Of a stretch of 64,000 bases of DNA, positions 33,706 to 44,506 are shown piece by piece (position 1 is the stretch's first letter; each line of letters starts with the position of its first letter). The DNA is taken from contig CM033408.1 in assembly GCA_019426215.1 (NCBI GenBank), positions 10,357,077-10,421,076 on the forward strand. Direction: 5' to 3'. Source of the DNA: Buddleja alternifolia. Taxonomy: Eukaryota; Streptophyta; Magnoliopsida; Lamiales; Scrophulariaceae. The position numbers and the translations under genes were made by a program. Below the pieces are notes generated by a model, which was given only the letters and a program-made list of their open reading frames with translations, made no database searches and was not told where the DNA came from.

Positions 33706-34821
33706 GACACTTCAAGCGTCTACCTTTCAAGCGTCCAAAAATGTTTTAGTACGAAACGTTTTGAAGTCGAAAATGACTTCAGGGTCTATTTACCCCCCCC
33801 CTTTAGACCCTTTCGTATGCCACTTGGGACCAACAATTGCTAAATACAAGAACAGTTCAATATATAAGAGAACAGTAAAATAAATAGAAAAAGGATAAAT
33901 TTTGAATTGATTGAAACTAACAGTAAATAAGAAAAGGATGTGAGAATTTAAAAATAAAAATACTAAGCTAATGACAAATCTTTGACTTGCTCAACACTAG
34001 GCTTGTCATGTGCCAGCCTTATGTCAGGCACTTAGTTTTGGTCATTTTGGCCAAACAATCAAGGCCAAACATGTTTTGCCCAAAATTCTGGCCAAAATAT
34101 GCCTTCAAAATAGAAACAAACTGAGCAAAATTTGTCAATATAACAAATGTTAAAGAATAAGAAATGAGCCCAAGAGAACTCTTGTAATAAAAGACCACAC
34201 TGTTATTCAAGAGAGACGAACTCTCATTTGAAAGAGAAAGCAAACTCTCATTCGAGAGAGAATAAAACAGTATATATTGCCCGTCTTCATCTTGTCAGAT
34301 CTGGCCCTATCTTGTTAGATCCATCTTCATCTCATCATATTTGAATTTGGGAAACACAACTTGAAAGAGGGTGCTCCAACACAACCGCTGATGATGGTGG
34401 CAAAGTCGATGATGGAGACAACTGCTTCATCAAGCCATCATCGGCAGGAAAGAAGAGTAGAAAAAGAAGGCTAGGGAATTTGAGAGAGCGGTCGAGGAAG
34501 AATTTGATTTTACTATGTGTACATCCTTAGTTAGCTCTAGGTTGTTTTTTGAATTGACAAGTATTTAGATATTACCTTCAATATTAAGCATCATTTACGG
34601 AACTGAAAATCAAATTTCATTTTACTATCATATTTTTAAATATTATTTAATTAAAAAAAATTCAAAAAAGGAAAAATAAATTTTGCAAACACGATTTCCT
34701 CTTTTTTCCTTTTTTGAATTATTAAGTCTTTATTTCTTTGTTTTGATTTTTGGATGGAATTTTGATAACTAAAACCACAAGCAATCCTAATTTAATTTAG
34801 TTCTTAATTGAAACGACACTC

Positions 34822-35609
34822 AGGGTCTTAAATTTCGCCCGAAACATTGAAATGTCGGTCGAAATTTTGGGTTTTGGGTGTCCTAAAGCGAAATCGAACT
34901 TTCGATTCAATTTTGCATAATACCTTTTGAAATTTAGGCCGAAATTTGAAATTTCCCAAAATTTAAAATAATATCTGCTAAATATCCATCGAAATTTTGA
35001 CCGAATCCTGAAATTTAAAATAATATTTATTATTTATTTTTTAAATATTTTTAAGTTAAAAATTAGCGGCAAATGATAATTCATATTAAAAAAAAGATGA
35101 TAAATGATCAATTATGTAAACCAATAAGCCATAAATTTAAATATGAATCTGAAAGTGATATTAGGCAATAAATTAATAAAAATTTTGGGTGAAACACAAA
35201 AATTATTTAAATAAAATCTCATAAAAATCCTCTTGGAAGCTTGATGTGGTTTTGAATAATGACTTTACTAAAGTTGTGGCACACTTTATTTCAATGAAAT
35301 TCTTATGACATTTGATTATTATTTTACTACCATTATTTCATATTTTTTACAGTAGGTTTTAGTCATTCTATTCAACACAATTCATTATGTATATATATTA
35401 TACATAGAATATTATTAATGTAAAAAATGTATAATTATGATATTTAAAGTTACATAAAGTTTCATTGTAAACTTCCAAATATTTCTTCCATGAGTTCTTT
35501 AAAATCGAAACCGAAATTTTGAATATCCCCGAAATTTCCATCAAAATTTTCATAAATTTGCTACCCCGATATTGACACCGATACCGATATTTAATACCTT
35601 GTTGACCCT
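34822..35609. mobile_element. Possible MITE-like element with imperfect inverted ends
   Basis: The left end AGGGTC-TTAAATTTCG and the complement of the right end AGGGTCAACAAGGTATTAAATATCGG agree apart from a ~10-bp gap. Both ends carry repeated CGAAATTT or CCGATA words facing inward, in the style of the 58781-59754 element. No TSD was found, so the borders are uncertain. Confidence 0.35.
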
Positions 35610-36084
35610 AAAAAAAAAATAAAAAAAAGGCATCGGCTAAAGTGATTTTCGTAGCTGATGCCCATAAATTTGTAGCGATGATAACATAATAGTCGTAGCC
35701 CGTCTTCGAAGCTAATAAGAGCGTAGCTAAATTTTCTACGGAGTTAAAAGAGTTGTAGCTAGCAGACGACAACGGAGTTCCGTTGCCATTCTCGTAGCTA
35801 TAATAACCAATACATTTTTGTTTCAAATTTTGTTGCAATAGCAATTGAAAAGTTCGTTGATAACTTTTTATAGGCTTCGGCGTATGTAGATTCGGCAAAT
35901 GCAGCTAAAAAGATCGATTTTGGTGTTTTTAGTAGTTTCCATCACCATATCAACAGAATATTCATTGCTTTCATCACCATAGTGACGAAGTATCTATTGC
36001 TACAGAAACAAAAATTCCGTTGCAGTTTCATTATGGAGCAAAAATATTTAGTATTTCTTATATCTAACACACTTTATCATGTTG

Positions 36085-36180
36085 TGATGGTATGGTGATG
36101 ATCGGAATTGAACTCGGGACCTATTGTTTGGTATGGTATCCAATGACCATCTCATCTAAAAGTTTAATACGTTAGAGAAG
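36085..36180 (-). repeat. SINE-like fragment with pol III A and B box resemblance
   Basis: On the minus strand a TAGATGAGATGG motif (36147-36158) is followed about 32 bases later by GAGTTCAATTCC (36104-36115), similar in order and spacing to tRNA-type A and B boxes. The cloverleaf is not complete, so it is not a tRNA gene. A tRNA-derived SINE head is the likeliest reading. Confidence 0.4.
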
Positions 36181-36352
36181 AAAAAAAGTTTAGTATGGTA
36201 TAGTGCGAACCATCAGTTCAGTTTCTTATTTTGGTTAGGTTTAGTTTTAACTAAATGTGTTTTCAAAGAAAAAGTCTTACCCAAATGCACACCCTTAGTA
36301 TTGGTGGGACTGTGGTGACCAAGTGGGCAATATTACAAATCGACCAACTTTA

Positions 36353-36876
36353 TGTTAGGAATCAATGCGCATGAACGAAATTAAAAGTAAAAGAAAGCAA
36401 GAAAACAGAGACAACAATTTTACGTGGTTCGGCAAATTGCCTACATCCACGGACCTATGCTAGAGAGTTCTTATTAATCTTGTGAGAGAGATACAATTAC
36501 AATGAAGAGAATATCATCTACTTATATGTTATACACTTGGAGACTAAGTTATAATGACCTAATCCGACTAGGTAACACAAAACTTGCCAAAATAACATAA
36601 AACCGCGTCAAAATAACGTTCCCAGCATCGGACCCGCGCCCAGGCGTCGACTGGCCACGCCTGGGCTCCACTGTGCCGGCGCCTAGGGGCCGTTATGGCC
36701 ACGCCTGGGCGTCGCCAGCAGTGGCCACGACCCCTTCTCCTGCGTGCCACGCCTAGGCGCGCATCTGGCTGCGCCTGGGCGCCGTTCGACTAGCCCGGAA
36801 TCCCCGAAATATGCTCTTTCTTACTTTGAACGATCCCTTTGGTACTTTGACTTGTCTCCACACTTTAAACCCATCA
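36353..36876 (-). repeat. Element D 3' LTR (left copy)
   Basis: From TGTTAGGAATCAATGCG to ACTTTAAACCCATCA in plus-strand reading. It includes a GC-rich palindrome cluster at about 36634-36785 that has lost some copies of the GGCGCC motif by point mutation relative to the right LTR. Confidence 0.93.
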
Positions 36877-36895
36877 ATCTCCCACTTGGAGACCA
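36877..36895 (-). other. Element D polypurine tract
   Basis: On the minus strand CTCCAAGTGGGAGAT lies directly before the 3' LTR. It is the purine-rich plus-strand primer. Confidence 0.7.
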
Positions 36896-36991
36896 AACTC
36901 AAAGTAGAACCACAAACTCTTCATCAAAACTCCACGACTCTTCATCCTCCAAATGAAAGCACTCTCTCTCTAGCATAAGTCGGCCTCCTCA

Positions 36992-39900
36992 TCACATTAG
37001 TTCGAGGCCAACTGAGGCCATGCAAAACCTCAGTTTCTCGGTGGTAACTCCCTTAGTTAACATATCCGCCGGATTCTTCGTACCAAGCACCTTCTTTAGC
37101 TCCAAAGTTCCATTATCTATCATCTCTCGGATATGATGATACTTCAATTGAATGTGCTTCGTCCTCGAGTGAAACACCGGATTCTTTGCCAAACAAATGG
37201 CACTTTGACTATCACTATAAAGTGCACAATCCCGTTGCTCCATGTCAATTTCCCTTAGAAAAATTCTTCAACCAAACCATATCCTTCCCAGCTTCTGAAA
37301 TAGCTATGTACTCGGCTTCGGTTGTAGAAAGTGCTACACACTTTTGTAGCCTTGACATCCAACTAATTGCTCTGCCACCCAAAGTGTAAATATAGCCCGA
37401 TCCGACCATCTTGATCACCACCTAAGTCAGCATCCACAAAACTCTCTAAAGTGACACTACTAGTCTTAAAACTCAAACACACATCCGATGTGCCTTTCAA
37501 ATACCTTAGTAGCCACTTCACTGCTTCTCAATGCTGTAAACACGGATTAGCCATAAATCTACTCACGACTCCCACTGCATGAGCTATATCCGGCCTTGTA
37601 CACACCATTGCGTACATTAAACTTCCAATGGCAGAGGCATAAGGAACCTTTGCCATCTTTTCTCGCTCCTCATTAGATTTAGGTGATTGCTCCTTACTTA
37701 GTTTGAATTGACTCCCCAAAGGAGTGCTTCTAGACTTTGCATCAGTGATAGCAAATTTATCAAGCACCTTATGAATATACCTGAATATACCTTTCTTGAG
37801 TCAGCTTGAGGCTCCCACTCGACCTATCTCGAATAATTCTCATTCCGAGAATCGTATTTGCAGCCCCCAAGTCCTTCATTTCAAACTCACTTGACAATTG
37901 TTGTTTTAGCCTTTTGATTTCCCCCATATTAGACCCAACAACTAACATGTCATCGACATACAACAATAAAATGATGTAGCAATCCTTAAACTTCTTAAAA
38001 TAACAATAGTGATCCATTTGACATCTTGTAAATCCATTTCCATACATGAAGGTGTCAAATTTCTTGTACCACTGTCTCGGAGCTTGCTTTAATCCGTATA
38101 AACTTTTCTGTAGTTTGCATACAAGGTTTTCCTTTCCATTCTCCAGAAAGCCCTCCGGTTGAACCATATAAATGTCTTCCTCCAAATCCCCATGAAGGAA
38201 CGCCGTTTTTACATCCAACTGCTCAAGATGTAAATCCTCTGCAGCAACAATACTCAGAACCATCCTTATAGTAGTCAACTTGACAACCGGCGAAAAAATC
38301 TCAGTGTAGTCAATACCTTCCTTCTGTTGGAACCCTTTAACTACCAACCTCGCCTTGTACCTTTTACTACCATCTGGCTCATCCTTAACTTGAAATACCC
38401 ACTTGTTCTGCAAAGCTCATTTCCCCTCCGGTAATTTAGTCAACCTCCAAGTCTTATTTCTCTCAAGCGAGCTCATCTCATCTTTCATGGCTAGCTCCCA
38501 CTTGAGAGAATCTCCTACACTCATTGCCTCTTTGTACGACTCGGGTTCACCCGAATCCGTCAAAAGTAAATAGTGTAAGGAAGGGGAATACCTTATGTTT
38601 AGTTTGGGGGTTCTGGTCGATCTCCTCAAGGTAGGTTGCGGAGTCTCCGGATTTTCTTCAATCCTATTCTCAGCTCCATTTCCTGCAATCTCATCCACAG
38701 TGATCTCTTCCAATATCGCCTTTGGTTTCTCATTATCCTCAGTCTCTGCCCCAAGTCTATCCTTGTAAAACACCTTCTCGTTGAACGTAACATCTTTATG
38801 CCTTATAATCTTGTTGTTTTGGTAATCCCAGAACCGATAGCCAAAACTCTCTCCACCATAACTAATAAAGAAGCACTTCTGTGCTTTTGGATCCAACTTA
38901 TCCCTGTCACCAGAACTACGTAAGACATAAGATAAACAACCGAAAATTTTTAAATGCGATAAATTTAGCTCCTTTCCAGACCAAACCTCCTCCGGAATTG
39001 TGAAGTCTAACGGTACTGAAGGTCCTCGATTGATGAGGTAAGCCGTCGTGCTCACTGCATCAGCCCAAAATGTCTTTGGCAACCCAGAGTGAAGTCTCAT
39101 GCTCCTAGCCCTCTCATTCAAAGTCCTATTCATCCGCTCTGCAATCCCATTCTGCTGCGGAGTCCCCGGAATGGTCTTGATCATCTTGATCCCATTCTCC
39201 GCACAATAGTCTTTGAACTCTTGGCTATCATACTCCCCACCATTATCTGACCTTAGACACTTCAATCTCATCCCCGTTTCATTCTCGACTTCTGCCTCCC
39301 ACTTCCTAAAGGTATTAAACACTTCAGACTTATTTTTCAGAAAATAAACCCATACCTTTCGAGTGGAATCATCAATGAAAGTGACATAATATCTGGACCC
39401 TCCAAGTGACTGTACGGGTGCCGGTCCCCATACATCAGTGTGCACAAGTTGCAATTTCTCAGTCTTCGGTTCTCTTCCAACCTTGAAAAAACTCACCTTT
39501 TTCTGCTTTCCAAGAACACAGTCTTCGTAAAGACCCAACTTAATAGACTCTGAAATTGGCAATTTTCCCTTGGATGCCATTATTCTTATCCCTTTCTCAC
39601 TCATGTGCCCAAGTCGCCTATGCCATAAGTGTACATCTTCTGTGGCCCCGACTGCGGCTAACGAGTCTTTCATAATATTAGTTGTGTACAAAGTTCCAGA
39701 CTTTGTACCTCGTGCCGCCACTATGTTTCCTTTCGTGATTTTCCATGCACCACCACCAAACACAGTAGTAAATCCATCACTATCAATTTGACCCATTGAG
39801 ATCAAATTTTTCTTCAAACCTGGTACATGTATGACATTCTGCAGTTTCAACTGCATTCCCTATGCCGTCATTATAGTGACATCACCCTTACCAACAATTT

Positions 39901-40123
39901 CCAAGGGTTCGTCATCTGCAAGAAAAACCTTTCCAAATTCTCCAGAAACATAATTTGTTAGATAATTCTTACATGAAGTAGCATGAAACGACGCACCTGA
40001 GTCCAGTACCCATTGGTCAACTGGACTGTCAATACAGCAAACCAGAGCATCTCCGACATTGTCTGCTGCTGTGTTTGCTTGTTGATGCTCCCGGTTTTGA
40101 TTCTGACCGCCTTTTCTGGACAA
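36992..40123 (-). pseudogene. pol: Element D pol: protease, integrase, RT, RNase H
   Basis: Read on the minus strand, the protease has WVLDSGASFHAT (~40005). After a stop near 39858 the integrase follows in 39856-38417: WHRRLGH zinc region, then FIDDSTRKVWVYF, RSDNGGEYDS and QQNGIAERMNRTL, the DDE set. A TGA at 38417-38419, fitting an Arg CGA codon, separates it from RT (38413-37769), which has [23 protein letters not shown] and YVDDMLVVG. A 10-bp tandem duplication near 37780 then breaks the frame. 37767-37528 and 37243-36992 hold the remaining RT end and RNase H (SDSQSAICLAKNP, KYHHIREM, DMLTKG). Length and order are full for this family. Confidence 0.93.
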
Positions 40124-40860
40124 TCCCTCTTGTAATGGCCTTTTTTAGCGCAGCCCCAGCAATCAGCTTCTTTATGCGGTTTTGACTTCCCTCGCCCCTT
40201 AGACTTGGATCGACCTCTACCTTTCTGACCACCCCGTTGAACACCTCTCCCTCTGCTTTCCGCACTCAATGCAGCAGATATGAGTTCTCCTGATTCCCTT
40301 CGGCGAATATCCTAGCTCAAAATTAGATCCCGAATCTCCTGAAGCTTCAATTTTCTTTGGCCAGATGAACTACTCGCAGCAGTTACCGTCGTACTCCAAC
40401 TTTCCAGCAAAGAAGACAATAGAATTAAAGCCTTTACCTCGTCCTCAAAGTTGATATCAACCGAACTCAACTGAGTGATGATCACGTTGAATTCATTGAT
40501 ATGATTTATCACGGATCCTCCTTCAGTCATCCTTGAGTTGAATAAACATCTCATTAGATAGACTTTATTCGACGCCGATGGCTTCTCATACATGTTGGAT
40601 AGCGCCCTCATCAAACCCGTAGTGGTTTTCTCTTCCAAGATGTTAAACGCTACGTTTCTTGATAACGTCAGCCGAATAACCCCCAAAGCTTGCCTATCCA
40701 ACAACTCCCAATCTACATCTGTCATCTACTTAGGCTTCTTCCCCGACAACGGTTCATGGAGTTTCTTCTGGTATAGATAATCCTCCATCTGCATCCGCCA
40801 GAATCCAAAATCCTTTCCATCGAACTTGTCAATTTTTACTTTACCATCCTCAGACGCCAT
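39958..40860 (-). pseudogene. gag: Element D gag
   Basis: The minus-strand ATG at 40860 starts a gag with FDGKDFGFWRMQMEDYL, typical of copia gag. A stop after about 44 residues separates it from 40725-40312, which continues in gag with the LLSSLLESW region. A further stop leads to 40269-39958 with an Arg/Gly-rich part and a CCHC knuckle, CWGCAKKGHYKRDCP. After the knuckle the frame shifts towards the protease (40123). The product would form the particle shell and bind RNA. Confidence 0.9.
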
Positions 40861-40887
40861 TGATTCGCACAGAACGCTACAACCCGT

Positions 40888-40900
40888 GCTCTTGATACCA
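40888..40900 (-). other. Element D primer binding site (tRNA-Met type)
   Basis: On the minus strand TGGTATCAAGAGC follows the 5' LTR after two bases. It is close to the tRNA-Met complement used by copia elements. Confidence 0.8.
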
Positions 40901-40902
40901 TT

Positions 40903-41425
40903 TGTTAGGAATCAATGCGCATGAACGAAATTAAAAGTAAAAGAAAGCAAGAAAACAGAGACAACGATTTTACGTGGTTCAGCAAATTGCTTACGTCCAC
41001 GGACCTATGCTAGAGAGTTTTTATTAATCTTGTGAGAGAGATACAATTACAATGAAGAGAATATCATCTACTTATATGTTATACACTTGGAGACAATTTA
41101 TAATGACCTAATCCGACTAGGTAACTCAAAACTTGCCAAAATAACATAAAACCGCGTCAAAATCACGCTCCCAGCGTCGGACCTGCGCCCAGGCGCCGAC
41201 TGGCCACGCTTGGGCGCCACTGTGCCGGCGCCTAGGCGCCGTTATGGCCACGCCTGGGCGCCGCCAGCAGTGTCCACGACCCCTTCTCCTGCGTGCCGCG
41301 CCTAGGCGCGCATCTAGCTGCGCCTGGGCGCCGTTCAACTCGCCCGGAATCCCCGAAACATGCTCTTTCTTACTTTGAACGATCCCTTTGGTACTTTGAC
41401 TTGTCTCCACACTTTAAACCCGTCA
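40903..41425 (-). repeat. Element D 5' LTR (right copy)
   Basis: It matches 36353-36876 closely. Its palindrome cluster at about 41185-41334 is better preserved, with GGCGCCTAGGCGCC and several GGCGCC or GCGCCC words. Frames in this LTR (41126-41475) are not genes. Confidence 0.93.
41185..41334 (-). repeat. GGCGCC palindrome cluster in element D LTR
   Basis: Alternating GCGCCCAGGCGCC, GGCGCCTAGGCGCC and GCCTGGGCGCCG words are joined by TGGCCACG and CTGTGC spacers. The equivalent in the other LTR is 36634-36785. The words match those of the unrelated element C (17093-17288). Confidence 0.85.
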
Positions 41426-41430
41426 CTTTA

Positions 41431-42403
41431 TTGGAAAAACATGCAGTGATGGTTATGTTCAATTTTTTGGGATAGTAACTGCAGGTTTTACCCAATGTAC
41501 CTTTTAAATTATCAAACACACACAAACTCAAGATTGCATAGGAGAAACAAATAAGCAAATATGGGTTAATGCACAAGAACAGAAGGAAAGACTAGTGGAC
41601 CACCTCATGGGATGGGATTCTAAACAAAGCTTTCTTATCTTTGAGCTTAATCCTAGAAGGGGACTTCCTATTGGCTGATCTCTTGCACTAGTTTTTCAAG
41701 TGCTTCACTTGTAAGATGAACGTATTATAAGCAATCTTCACCATCTTGATTTCTTCTGGTCTTTACCAATTCATGATCAATCTCTAAACTCTGTCAGATG
41801 AGCATTTAGAGTAATTTGGCTAGTGCTCACCAGAAACCACTTTCAAAAAATTGTGTACAAATTATTGAATGGCATCCCTTGAAACGAAATGAGAACTGTT
41901 GATAAGTGGGATAGCGTTACAAAGATTTTATATATGTGATTATACGTGATTGACATCATCATGTAGGCATCCATCGACTCATGTGAGCACTTACTACCCA
42001 ACTTGGTGGGTGGCACGGGTTCTAGATTTGATGACTATCACATGCAAGCACACAGCCCTTCCAATTATAGAAATAATTATCAAGAGCTCTATGAGGTTTT
42101 GCATATTACTAAAACACTCCTCAACTCAGAAATGGTTTCTGATTAATTGTTTAATCCTTTTTGCTGTTAATTTTGTGAGCTAAAGATAAATCTAGTTTGC
42201 TTTCGTCAACCAACATGTAGCTTAACGAGCGACTTTAGATAGGCACCTTTCTATACCTTTCTATAGCTGAATGAACCTTTTTTTTGTTATCTCTTTCTAA
42301 GAACACCAGCCAAAATCCGCCTTTGTAAAACTCCATTTGTCCACAGCACTTGTGCTATAACCACGAACACCTTGTTAACTAATTTCTCCCACACAAACGT
42401 ATC
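41431..42403. other. Spacer between element D and a solo LTR
   Basis: No gene is supported. On the minus strand at about 41600-41740 a short Lys/Arg-rich reading (KRSANRKSPSRIK) is open around one stop. It could be an old exon remnant, but I do not recognise it. The plus-strand frame at 41950-42183 is not convincing. Confidence 0.5.
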
Positions 42404-44364
42404 TGTAATACCTGGTCCTTTTTTATAATAAAAAATTTTAAGTGATGAATTTTTATGTATGGTTTTTATATATATTCAAGTGATAGTTTTTGATGATTGA
42501 AATTCTAATTTCAAGAGGGGGTTGTAAGTAAAATTTATTTATTAGACAAGTGTGCAATGCATATGGGTCTCATCGCAATAATAGATAGTTAAAGGGATTA
42601 GATTAATATTTAATAGAGTTAGTATTAAACCCTACGTTGAAAGATATAAAATAAAACAACGGCCGAGTATTGTGACAAACAAGGAGTCGACGACTACGAC
42701 ATGAGAGAATAGCAATAGCAAATGGCTGCTGCCGGAAGGAGAAACGAAGACGTTAAACTCACCACAATTGTTGGGGATATGAGGTAAGCTTTAAATATTT
42801 TGAGGCGGTGTTCCCATGATTCCATTATAGGGGTTAAACTTTTCAGCCATCTTGTGTTTGACATTTAAATTCGGTGGGTCAAGAGGAAAGAAAAAGATAA
42901 AATCGAAAAAAAGAGAACATTGAATTGACATAGATTTCAAGAGAGTATGATGGGAATATGTAATTGTGTCATATGGCCCATCTATAACTTATATGACCAT
43001 CATTCTGATCGTATGGTGAGTATAGATACTGATTGACATTACCATGCACTTAGTCTTATAATTATTTAAGGATATCAACCACTGTTAGTGATATTGAAGG
43101 TTCGGAATCCTAACAGTATTATTGTGGCAGAAATTGTATGACCGCGTCGGTAATAATTCCTAAATAGATTTAGTGGAAGCCTTAGGAAATTGGATTATAC
43201 GATTAATGTACAGTTAGTTTGGACAAGCCGGATATAAGGACTTATTGTTAGATCTTTCTTTGAATATAGTTGGAGAGCAAAACTTGGAATTCGATCGCAT
43301 TGGTTCTTGATTTCTTAAGTGGTAGAATTTAAGGTAAGTGATTCTTTGCTCTTCTAGTTATTTAAAATTATATATGTAGTATTTTTGGTGTGTGTATATA
43401 TATATATATATATGGATTTGTGGAAAATGTCAAAGGATTTGATTTTTCTTGGGCTTGAATTTGAAAGGTGAAAAATGTGATTTTTGTTTGTGATTCAAAT
43501 GTGGTTTTATGAATCTGATTATTGGGGAGGTGGTTTCTAAAACCCATTGTGAGACTATTACATCATTGACTATTTCGGAATAGGAGATTGACAATCGAGT
43601 ATTTGAGGGTTGGTCAGTGACCCAGTATAGGGGGGTTATGCCTATCCCAGGACCCAGTATAGGGTGATAATGCCTATACCAGGACCCAGTACAAGAGGGG
43701 TATACCTGTACCAGGACCTAAGACAGGGGGTTAAACCTATCCCTGACCATGGTTGTCTTATGTGTTGGTTGTGCGTGGTGAACTTTATGTGGAGGTTGAA
43801 TATTGTTTTTAACTCAAATTATGCAAATATTATTCTGTTAAAGTGTCTTCCTCTTGAAATTTATGTGTAACCATATTGTATACTCTAGAGAAAATTAAAG
43901 TATTATTTTGTTGCTTGCTTGATCCGACTAGATGAGTGATGAAGTTGCTTACTGGGCCGTCGAACTCATTCTTTTATTAACATTCTTTTTCAGATCCCCA
44001 GAATTAGTGGAAAGAAGAATTTTTGAAGTCAGTTGACCAAGTCTCGAGGAGCTCGACTTAGTAGTTTTTTTTGTCGCTTTTACTTTAATTCGAGTCGATT
44101 AGATTTATTAGTTTTGGATCTTTTGGATTTAGAGATTTATATATGAGAATCACATTTATGTGATTGTACGAGAGATTTTTATTATTCATTGTAGAATTGA
44201 CTTATGTTTGAAAGTTGATAGTGGAGTTGGTATTATCGCATTTCATATATTTTTAGGTATAGATGCTCTTTACCAATGTTATTGTTAGGTAAGCCTTGCA
44301 AGTTTTTGAAATGTTTTCAGAAGCTTGCGGCGGTTGTCATGATCTTGGGGCTCAAGGCGTGATA
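42404..44364 (+). mobile_element. Solo LTR, probably chromoviral Ty3/gypsy
   Basis: This 1961-bp block begins TGTAATACC and ends CTCAAGGCGTGATA. It is flanked by a perfect TSD, GTATC (42399-42403 and 44365-44369). Such TGTAA...CC starts and a 3' end with TTGCGGCGGTTGTCATG followed by a CGTGACA-like terminus (here GTGATA) are typical of plant chromoviruses of the Tekay type. No internal region is present. It contains a 32-bp minisatellite (43619-43745) and AT microsatellites (~43396-43413). An ATG with a GTAAGC donor at 42722-42787 looks like a first exon but lies within this LTR. Confidence 0.82.
43619..43745 (+). repeat. Four-copy ~32-bp minisatellite in the solo LTR
   Basis: Units of the form GACCCAGTATAGGGGGTTATGCCTATACCAG occur four times in tandem; only the general pattern is conserved in the last two. 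Tandem GGACCC...CCTATCCCAGG units of this sort are common in chromoviral LTRs. Confidence 0.8.
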
Positions 44365-44506
44365 GTATCTGGCCAAACAGAAGGTAAAATTTTTAAATTT
44401 AACTTTTGGGAAGAACTCTCGGAGCATTGGCTCATTGGAAACGCATGTAGCCTACAATTGTTAAAAATTAGATGCATTATGAGATTTTATTGCACAAAAA
44501 ACTTCA

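Larger units (their letters stand above)
12169..33835 (+). mobile_element. Element B: SIRE-type Ty1/copia retrotransposon with nested insertions
   Basis: The element has two similar LTRs, a tRNA-Met-type primer site, gag, pol in copia order (protease, integrase, RT, RNase H) and a long extra 3' frame before the polypurine tract. That gene order, the long LTRs and the extra frame point to the SIRE/Maximus lineage. Flanks are ATTCC (12164-12168) and ATTGC (33836-33840), a TSD with one mismatch. Without element C, the solo LTR and their duplicated target bases it is about 13.3 kb. LTR copies differ at few positions. Every coding part carries stops or frameshifts, so this copy is inactive. Confidence 0.92.
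30220..33835 (+). repeat. Element B 3' LTR, interrupted
   Basis: 30220-31771 and 33711-33835 together match 12169-13846. The interruption is the solo LTR 31772-33705 with its duplicated GACAC. The LTR ends GGGACCAACA at 33835, followed by ATTGC, which pairs with ATTCC before the 5' LTR. TATAAATA lies at 30960-30967. Confidence 0.93.
33836..36352. other. AT-rich spacer between elements B and D
   Basis: No gene is supported. 34195-34265 has a short repeat of GAGAGA.GAACTCTCATT units. 34822-35609 is MITE-like and listed separately. 35625-35800 has at least four CGTAGC words resembling the sub-terminal repeats of CACTA elements, but no CACTA terminus or TSD was found. 36085-36180 may be a SINE fragment. 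The minus-strand frames at 34019-34243 and 35608-35898 give no recognisable protein. Confidence 0.6.
36353..41425 (-). mobile_element. Element D: complete Tork-type Ty1/copia retrotransposon
   Basis: The 5073-bp element lies on the minus strand. LTRs of 524 and 523 bp (36353-36876 and 40903-41425) flank gag and pol, and a perfect TSD, CTTTA, lies at 36348-36352 and 41426-41430. Primer site, polypurine tract and the order gag-protease-integrase-RT-RNase H are all recognisable. Compact size and the WHRRLGHMSEKG, YVDDMLVVG and LTKG motifs point to the Tork (Tnt1-like) lineage. Few lesions break the frame, mostly single stops fitting C-to-T changes, and the LTRs are similar. It is fairly young but inactive. 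Confidence 0.95.

Noticed and set aside
36568..36956. Arg/Pro-rich frames on both strands near 36.6-36.9 kb and 41.1-41.5 kb
   Set aside because: They are produced by the GC-rich palindrome clusters in the LTRs of element D.
42722..42787. ATGGCTGCTGCCGG followed by a GTAAGC donor, resembling the first exon of a host gene
   Set aside because: It lies inside the solo LTR 42404-44364, whose borders are fixed by a perfect GTATC duplication; no following exon was found.
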